Shown here: positions 61,612 to 64,000 of the stretch, one piece after another
Numbering within the stretch: position 1 is the stretch's first letter
How the letters are laid out: every line of letters starts with the position of its first letter
Origin: Alistipes sp.
GTDB lineage: Bacteria > Bacteroidota > Bacteroidia > Bacteroidales > Rikenellaceae
NCBI GenBank assembly: GCA_017520545.1
Contig: JAFXFM010000023.1
Span: 1 to 64,000 of the forward strand
DNA: 64,000 nucleotides
Direction: 5' to 3'
Translations under genes and position numbers: made by a program
The notes under the pieces: model-generated
Databases searched by the model: none
Told to the model about the DNA's origin: nothing
What the model saw: the letters and a program-made list of their open reading frames with translations, nothing else

Positions 61612-62346
61612 CTACTGCTGCTCCTCCGGAATTTCGAGCGACTCCTCCTCCGGCGTTTCGAGCGACTCCTCTGCCTCGCCACCAATACGAGCAATAGGTG
61701 TCTGCGTTCCTACAACCGAGTCGCCAATCTCAACGAGGAGTTTAGAATCTTTGGGTAGCAATATATCAATACGCGAGCCAAACTTGATAAATCCGCAGAT
61801 ACTATTCTGCTCCACCTGCTCGCCAACCTTCATATACGAAACGATGCGTCGTGCCACCGCACCCGCAATCTGGCGAAAGAGAATCTCCTTGCCGTCAGCG
61901 GTCTCTACTACGGTAGTTGTGCGCTCGTTATCGGTCGATGATTTAGGGTGCCAAGCGACCAAAAAGCGTCCCGGGTGATACTTGAAGTACTTCACAAGAC
62001 CGCCCACCGGAAACCAATTGATATGTACGTTGGTTACCGACATAAATATCGACACCTGCATAACCTCCTCACCGTCGAAATACTCGTCGTCTTTCACAAT
62101 CTCGGTAACAACCACTCTGCCATCGCAAGGCGAGAATACGAGGTTGTCATCGTGGATACGCACACGGCGTGGAGCACGGAAGAACGAGATTATAAATATC
62201 CAGAACAGTAGCAACACCACCGCCAACGAGATATGTAGCCAAAGCATATCCTCCGCCTTCAACAGGTAGAATATAAGGAGCCAAATCGCCAACATCGTCG
62301 CGCCCGACACTCCGATAATCTTGAAACCCTCTCTGCTAATCTTCAT
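61612..62346 (-). CDS. psd: Phosphatidylserine decarboxylase
   Basis: Makes phosphatidylethanolamine from phosphatidylserine. 244 residues: two N-terminal membrane helices (about 10-55), then the decarboxylase fold with FSPCDGRV, MSVTNVHINWFPVGG, and the self-cleavage site FIKFGSRIDILLP (Gly-Ser; Ser becomes the pyruvoyl group). It belongs to the short Psd type of archaea and Bacteroidota. The C-terminal ESLETPEEESLEIPEE is an acidic repeat tail. Follows cdsA after 43 nt. Confidence 0.93.
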   Translation of the reverse strand: MKISREGFKIIGVSGATMLAIWLLIFYLLKAEDMLWLHISLAVVLLLFWIFIISFFRAPRRVRIHDDNLVFSPCDGRVVVTEIVKDDEYFDGEEVMQVSIFMSVTNVHINWFPVGGLVKYFKYHPGRFLVAWHPKSSTDNERTTTVVETADGKEILFRQIAGAVARRIVSYMKVGEQVEQNSICGFIKFGSRIDILLPKDSKLLVEIGDSVVGTQTPIARIGGEAEESLETPEEESLEIPEEQQ

Positions 62347-62389
62347 TTTATTTCTGTATTTTAAGGTTCTATTCTTGTAATTTATGCGC

Positions 62390-63262
62390 CTACGCCGCCT
62401 CTACTGCAACTTCTACGAATTTTGCAATTATCAGATATATCATAACGAATGGCACCGAAATATAGAGTGCATCGAAGCGGTCGAGGAAACCTCCGTGCCC
62501 GGGCATCATCTTGCCCGAATCCTTCACATCGGCCTCGCGCTTCATCAACGACTCCACCAAGTCGCCCGCAACACCTGCAAGTGCTGTAACAAGTCCCAAA
62601 CCTCCCCAGATGTAGAGATTACCCTTGAAGAGATATCCGAAGAGAATGGCGATGCCGATTGCACCAACCAAACCACCAACAAAACCTTCCCACGATTTCT
62701 TTGGCGAGATACGCTCGCACAAGCGATGCTTACCAATCGACACCCCTACAAGGTAGGCAAAGACGTCGTTCGCCCAAATAATAGCCATAAACGCCAACAT
62801 CGCCCAAGCATTCCACTCTCCGACCAGCGCCTCTGGAATATAATAGACAATAGCCATCGGTAAGGCGAGATATATCACGCCCATAAATGTTGTTGCCATA
62901 TTCTCAATCGGCGTAGGGCTCTTGTGCCACAACTCCAAAACGAATGTCGTAGGAATCATCACAACAATGTATAGCAGGCACATTGCTGCAATGAGAAATG
63001 CCGTATCCGACAGCACATCGTCTATAAACAGCGAAAATACACCCACAAATATCGCGAGCGAGGTCGAGATACCTACCCAACACATCGGTTTATATCCACG
63101 TTTTTGGCAGAGTTTGTAGAACTCCACCAAGCCGCCGAGCATAATCACCGCAAAGAGTGCTCCTGCGCTCCACTTCGACAACATAAGCGCACCGACGACA
63201 ACAAGCAACATTACAGCTCCACTTGCGGTGCGAATTATCAATTCCTTCACTTTATTAGTCAT
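62390..63262 (-). CDS. cdsA: Phosphatidate cytidylyltransferase
   Basis: Forms CDP-diacylglycerol, the precursor of all phospholipids in the cell. 290 residues with about eight membrane helices. Signature KDSGKMMPGHGGFLDRFDAL at the C-terminal third is the complete CDS motif; SPKKSWEGFVGGL precedes it. Between ftsH and psd, the usual Bacteroidales order. Confidence 0.95.
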   Translation of the reverse strand: MTNKVKELIIRTASGAVMLLVVVGALMLSKWSAGALFAVIMLGGLVEFYKLCQKRGYKPMCWVGISTSLAIFVGVFSLFIDDVLSDTAFLIAAMCLLYIVVMIPTTFVLELWHKSPTPIENMATTFMGVIYLALPMAIVYYIPEALVGEWNAWAMLAFMAIIWANDVFAYLVGVSIGKHRLCERISPKKSWEGFVGGLVGAIGIAILFGYLFKGNLYIWGGLGLVTALAGVAGDLVESLMKREADVKDSGKMMPGHGGFLDRFDALYISVPFVMIYLIIAKFVEVAVEAA

Positions 63263-63314
63263 CTCCTTCAGGTTAGTTTATTCTCTTCACAAAGCAATCA
63301 TCGGCATCTTTTCG

Positions 63315-64000
63315 CTACTCTTTCTTCTCTCGCGGTCCAAAGATATTCTCCACGTCCTCGGTAAAGACAACCTCGCGCTCCAAGAGCAACTCCGCCAACT
63401 GCACAAGACCTTCACGGTGTTCATCAATGATATCCTCTGCCATCTTTCGAGCCTTCGCAATCAAGACGCGCACCTCGTCGTCAATCTGCTGTGCCGTGCG
63501 CTCCGAGTAAGGCTTAGTAAATGCCATATCGCTCTGACCGGTAGAGTCGTAGTAGCTCATCGAGCCCACCTCGTCGCTCATACCGTAGTACGCCACCATT
63601 GCGTAGCACTGCTTGGTTACTCGCTCCAAATCGTTCAATGCACCCGTCGATAGGTGTCCGAAGAACTTCTCCTCCGCCACACGTCCTGCCAATAACGAAG
63701 CCAACTCCTCCATCATCTGCTCACGAGTGGTTATTTGACGCTCCTCCGGCAAGTACCACGCAGCACCCAAAGCCTTGCCACGCGGAATAATCGTAACCTT
63801 AACGAGTGGATTGGCGTGCTTCAACAGCCAACTTACCGTAGCGTGTCCTGCCTCGTGGTAGGCGATAGTCTTCTTCTCCTGCGGAGTAATCACCTTATTC
63901 TTGCGCTCCAAGCCGCCGATAATTCTATCCACCGCTGCAAGGAAATCCTCCTTGCCTACAAAGTCCTTGTTATGACGTGCCGCGATAAGTGCCGCCTCGT
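63315..64000 (-). CDS. ftsH: ATP-dependent zinc metalloprotease FtsH, C-terminal part
   Basis: Runs off the right edge; only the last ~228 residues are in the window. The frame stays open to 64000 with EAALIAARHNKDFVGKEDF, the end of the AAA+ domain. The zinc site is AYHEAGHATVSW, with the third ligand Asp in the LNDLERV area. Membrane helices and Walker motifs would be beyond the window. Degrades membrane and regulatory proteins. Head of the ftsH-cdsA-psd cluster. Confidence 0.95.
   Translation of the reverse strand, partial: EAALIAARHNKDFVGKEDFLAAVDRIIGGLERKNKVITPQEKKTIAYHEAGHATVSWLLKHANPLVKVTIIPRGKALGAAWYLPEERQITTREQMMEELASLLAGRVAEEKFFGHLSTGALNDLERVTKQCYAMVAYYGMSDEVGSMSYYDSTGQSDMAFTKPYSERTAQQIDDEVRVLIAKARKMAEDIIDEHREGLVQLAELLLEREVVFTEDVENIFGPREKKE

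Overview
This window is a stretch of a Bacteroidota chromosome, order Bacteroidales. The best guess is a gut Rikenellaceae/Alistipes-like organism, but the family is an inference from gene content. Supporting signs are: promoters of the Bacteroidota type (TAnnTTTG at -7, sometimes with TTTG about 20 nt upstream); near absence of Shine-Dalgarno sequences; an Rnf complex next to an RseC-like gene; the GGGtGRT/Fe-S scaffold gene pair; a NagB-PIG-L fusion; and a Wza/Wzc pair of the Bacteroidales type. About 90% of the window is ordinary chromosomal coding sequence. No phage, integrase, transposase or CRISPR array was seen.

Layout. 0.4-14.3 kb: pheT, fabG, glyA, a BspA-like leucine-rich-repeat lipoprotein, a patatin phospholipase, ettA, hisS, an acyltransferase-3 protein, a DedA protein, aroE and two small proteins. 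14.5-18.8 kb: dnaE and trxA. 18.9-19.8 kb: a membrane protein/XRE regulator pair. 20.2-27.3 kb: one leftward operon nadE-rseC-rnfBCDGEA that links NAD synthesis to the ferredoxin:NAD oxidoreductase. 27.4-28.7 kb: a cytoplasmic GH13 enzyme. 28.9-32.6 kb: an isolated polysaccharide-export pair plus a HAD protein. 32.7-34.8 kb: htpG. 34.8-40.3 kb: leftward dnaN, dnaQ-like, LysM/periplasmic-binding protein, rex, FMN adenylyltransferase and thioesterase. 40.6-44.7 kb: uridine phosphorylase, glmM and an M20 dipeptidase. 45-46.7 kb: the Fe-S scaffold-like/GGGtGRT pair. 47.25 kb: tRNA-Ser(UGA). 47.9-53.1 kb: yebC and an amino-sugar cluster (NagB-PIG-L, NagB, NahK-like kinase, CBM9-like). 53.5-57 kb: esterase, rarA and an aminotransferase. 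57.1-59 kb: acyltransferase and phosphodiesterase. 59.5-64 kb: leftward ftsH (cut by the window edge), cdsA, psd, AI-2E transporter family protein, stand-alone riboflavin kinase and nucleosidase.

How genes work together. nadE, rnf and rex all concern the NAD(H) pool. cdsA and psd make phosphatidylethanolamine, with the 57.1 kb acyltransferase possibly upstream. dnaE, dnaN, the DnaQ-like exonuclease and rarA serve replication. glmM, two NagB proteins and the kinase handle amino sugars. FAD synthesis is split over two genes 25 kb apart: an FMN adenylyltransferase without a riboflavin kinase, and a stand-alone riboflavin kinase.

The most unusual content is in the spacers and in a few enzymes. 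A ~121-nt repeat occurs in at least four places, singly or in tandem. Its inverted-repeat arms differ between copies but stay complementary, which points to selection or descent through a folded form. Spacers also carry 7-bp-period microsatellites, 10-bp-period palindromic arrays and a 68-bp tandem array. NadE has Gly where the glutaminase nucleophile Cys should be. The NagB part of the NagB-PIG-L fusion has Gln at the catalytic His position.
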